Below, piece after piece: positions 28,927 to 29,772 of a stretch of 29,772 nt of DNA. The notes beneath the pieces are model-generated. The model searched no databases, had not been told where the DNA came from, and saw nothing but the letters and a program-made list of their open reading frames with translations. Origin of the DNA: a virus; IMG/VR virus record IMGVR_UViG_3300042560_002700, positions 1 to 29,772 of that record. The stretch is one strand, 5' to 3'. Position 1 is the first letter of the stretch. Each line of letters begins with the position of its first letter. Both the position numbers and the translations under genes were made by a program.

Positions 28927-29772
28927 TCACGCCGCCGCCCCAACCGTGCGTTTTTCCTTCTTCTCCTTCTTTTTCTTCTTTGGCTTCTCTTCCACTTCCG
29001 GCTCACCACCCTCCATCACCTCCTGGAACACCCCGCCAAACTGAGACGCAACTGAGTCCCAACTGAATTGAGGATCCGTCACCCGCTGGTAGCAGGTATC
29101 GGCAACACGCTTGAGCTTGTCACGATCGTCGTAAAGGTCGGCAAGGATGTCTGCCAGGTGTTCGTCAGACGGGCAGGGCATCTCCCGCGCCATGTTGGTG
29201 TCCACATCTACGTGGTCGCAGCGAATGAGGCAGCCATAGCCCTCAAAAATCTCTTTGGTACTGGTATGATCCGGCACCACCTGCGCCACACGACAGGCAG
29301 CATTCTCAAAGTTGACCAGCTCCCAGCCACCCCCCTTGGTGGTATTGATCCCAATATCAGCCGCGTTGTAGATGCAATTCAGGAATTCCACCGAAACGTT
29401 CGGCGGCCCCTGGTTGTTATTGGTCATGATGATGCGACCGTTTGGATCAAGTCCGTTCTTACTCATCTCCCGCCCGAAGAGCGGCATGATATCCCACCCC
29501 TGATCCTTGGTACCGCAGTGCATATAAAGTTGTGCATCCTCACGACCGACTGCAAACTTGGCAAAGGCTGCAATCGTAATGTCCATCCGTTTGCGGAACT
29601 GATTCCTGTTGGCATTCAGGCAGATGAAGATGTCCTCCGACAGCCCCAGCTTTTTGCGTGCCTCTTTCTTATCCATGGGATAAAAGAGATCTGTATCCAA
29701 GCCATGTGGAATTACAGTGACCGGCTTGGTGATACCCGCCTTAAAGAATTCGTATGCACCAAATTCCGTAAA
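28927..29772 (-). CDS. glycosyltransferase, GT-B type (5' end outside window)
   Basis: The frame is open to the right edge of the window. Its first visible residues (YEFFKAGITKPVTVIPHGLD) and IFICLNANRNQFRKRMDITI are typical of the hinge region of retaining GT-B (family 4-like) enzymes, followed by GINTTKGGGWELVNFENAAC, where the conserved EGFGLPxxEA-type acceptor loop is replaced by GGGWELVNFE. The last 30 residues are a Lys/Glu tail (EEKPKKKKKEKKEKR). Such phage enzymes may glycosylate phage DNA, virion proteins or host surface sugars; which one is not clear. Only about 280 residues are present. Confidence 0.82.
   Translation of the reverse strand, partial: FTEFGAYEFFKAGITKPVTVIPHGLDTDLFYPMDKKEARKKLGLSEDIFICLNANRNQFRKRMDITIAAFAKFAVGREDAQLYMHCGTKDQGWDIMPLFGREMSKNGLDPNGRIIMTNNNQGPPNVSVEFLNCIYNAADIGINTTKGGGWELVNFENAACRVAQVVPDHTSTKEIFEGYGCLIRCDHVDVDTNMAREMPCPSDEHLADILADLYDDRDKLKRVADTCYQRVTDPQFSWDSVASQFGGVFQEVMEGGEPEVEEKPKKKKKEKKEKRTVGAAA

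Noticed and set aside
28834-29055. 73-codon plus-strand frame with a leucine run
   Set aside because: The hydrophobic run is the reverse of the Lys/Glu tail of the glycosyltransferase gene; it crosses a terminator hairpin.

Overview
The window is a stretch of a tailed double-stranded DNA bacteriophage (Caudoviricetes). It covers most of a virion-structure module followed by a tail-fibre and lysis module. There are no tRNA, rRNA or bacterial housekeeping genes. The host is probably a cyanobacterium. The reasons are an NblA-like protein (phycobilisome-degradation family), several small proteins of types I associate with cyanophages (the basic 41-aa protein at 14922, the 107-aa protein at 24072, the 223-aa zinc protein at 27579, the DUF3310 protein), and many genes without a Shine-Dalgarno site. 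The host assignment is inference; no host DNA is present.

Layout. 1-3.5 kb: 3' end of a gene that may act in capsid assembly, then the major capsid protein gene, split by a compact group I intron and flanked by an antisense HNH endonuclease, then a probable decoration or structural protein. 3.5-11.1 kb: rightward virion genes (a helix-hairpin-helix protein, an M15-type peptidase, a connector-like protein, a possible internal protein, a GH104 muramidase, and a 520-aa protein with a split SWIM-like zinc motif). Two more HNH genes interrupt this run. 11.1-16.1 kb: a leftward small HTH gene with its own terminator, a CxxC HNH protein, a 904-aa internal or ejection-type protein, two small proteins, a GH24 lysozyme and the NblA-like protein. 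16.1-19.6 kb: a leftward accessory set (DUF3310, dCTP-deaminase-like, a Dam-like protein with an altered catalytic motif, an HTH protein). 19.6-25.8 kb: a single-pass membrane protein, a 758-aa repetitive fibre, a 574-aa fibre with a Peptidase_G2 maturation domain, and a two-domain GH73 + M15 endolysin. 25.8-29.8 kb: leftward genes (a holin-like 54-aa protein, several hypotheticals, two HNH-related proteins, a glycosyltransferase running off the window), with a 216-bp nearly symmetric inverted repeat between 28593 and 28808.

Most notable points. (1) The gene at 4741 appears to be a hybrid: a homing HNH gene seems to have brought its own version of the last 17 codons, and the displaced original 3' end survives as a same-length remnant just past the HNH gene, where it still carries the ribosome-binding site of the next gene. 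(2) The capsid gene carries a group I intron whose P3-P9 helices can be drawn from the sequence; the HNH gene lies outside the intron, on the other strand, separating a strong Shine-Dalgarno from the capsid start codon. (3) The 28.6-28.8 kb inverted repeat keeps its stems while its spacer sequences differ, and some of its words recur upstream of the capsid gene. (4) Perfect hairpins end one or two bases before the start codons at 3522 and 15083.

Expression seems to mix SD-led, translationally coupled genes with many genes that carry their own -10-like hexamer about 15-25 bases upstream and no SD.
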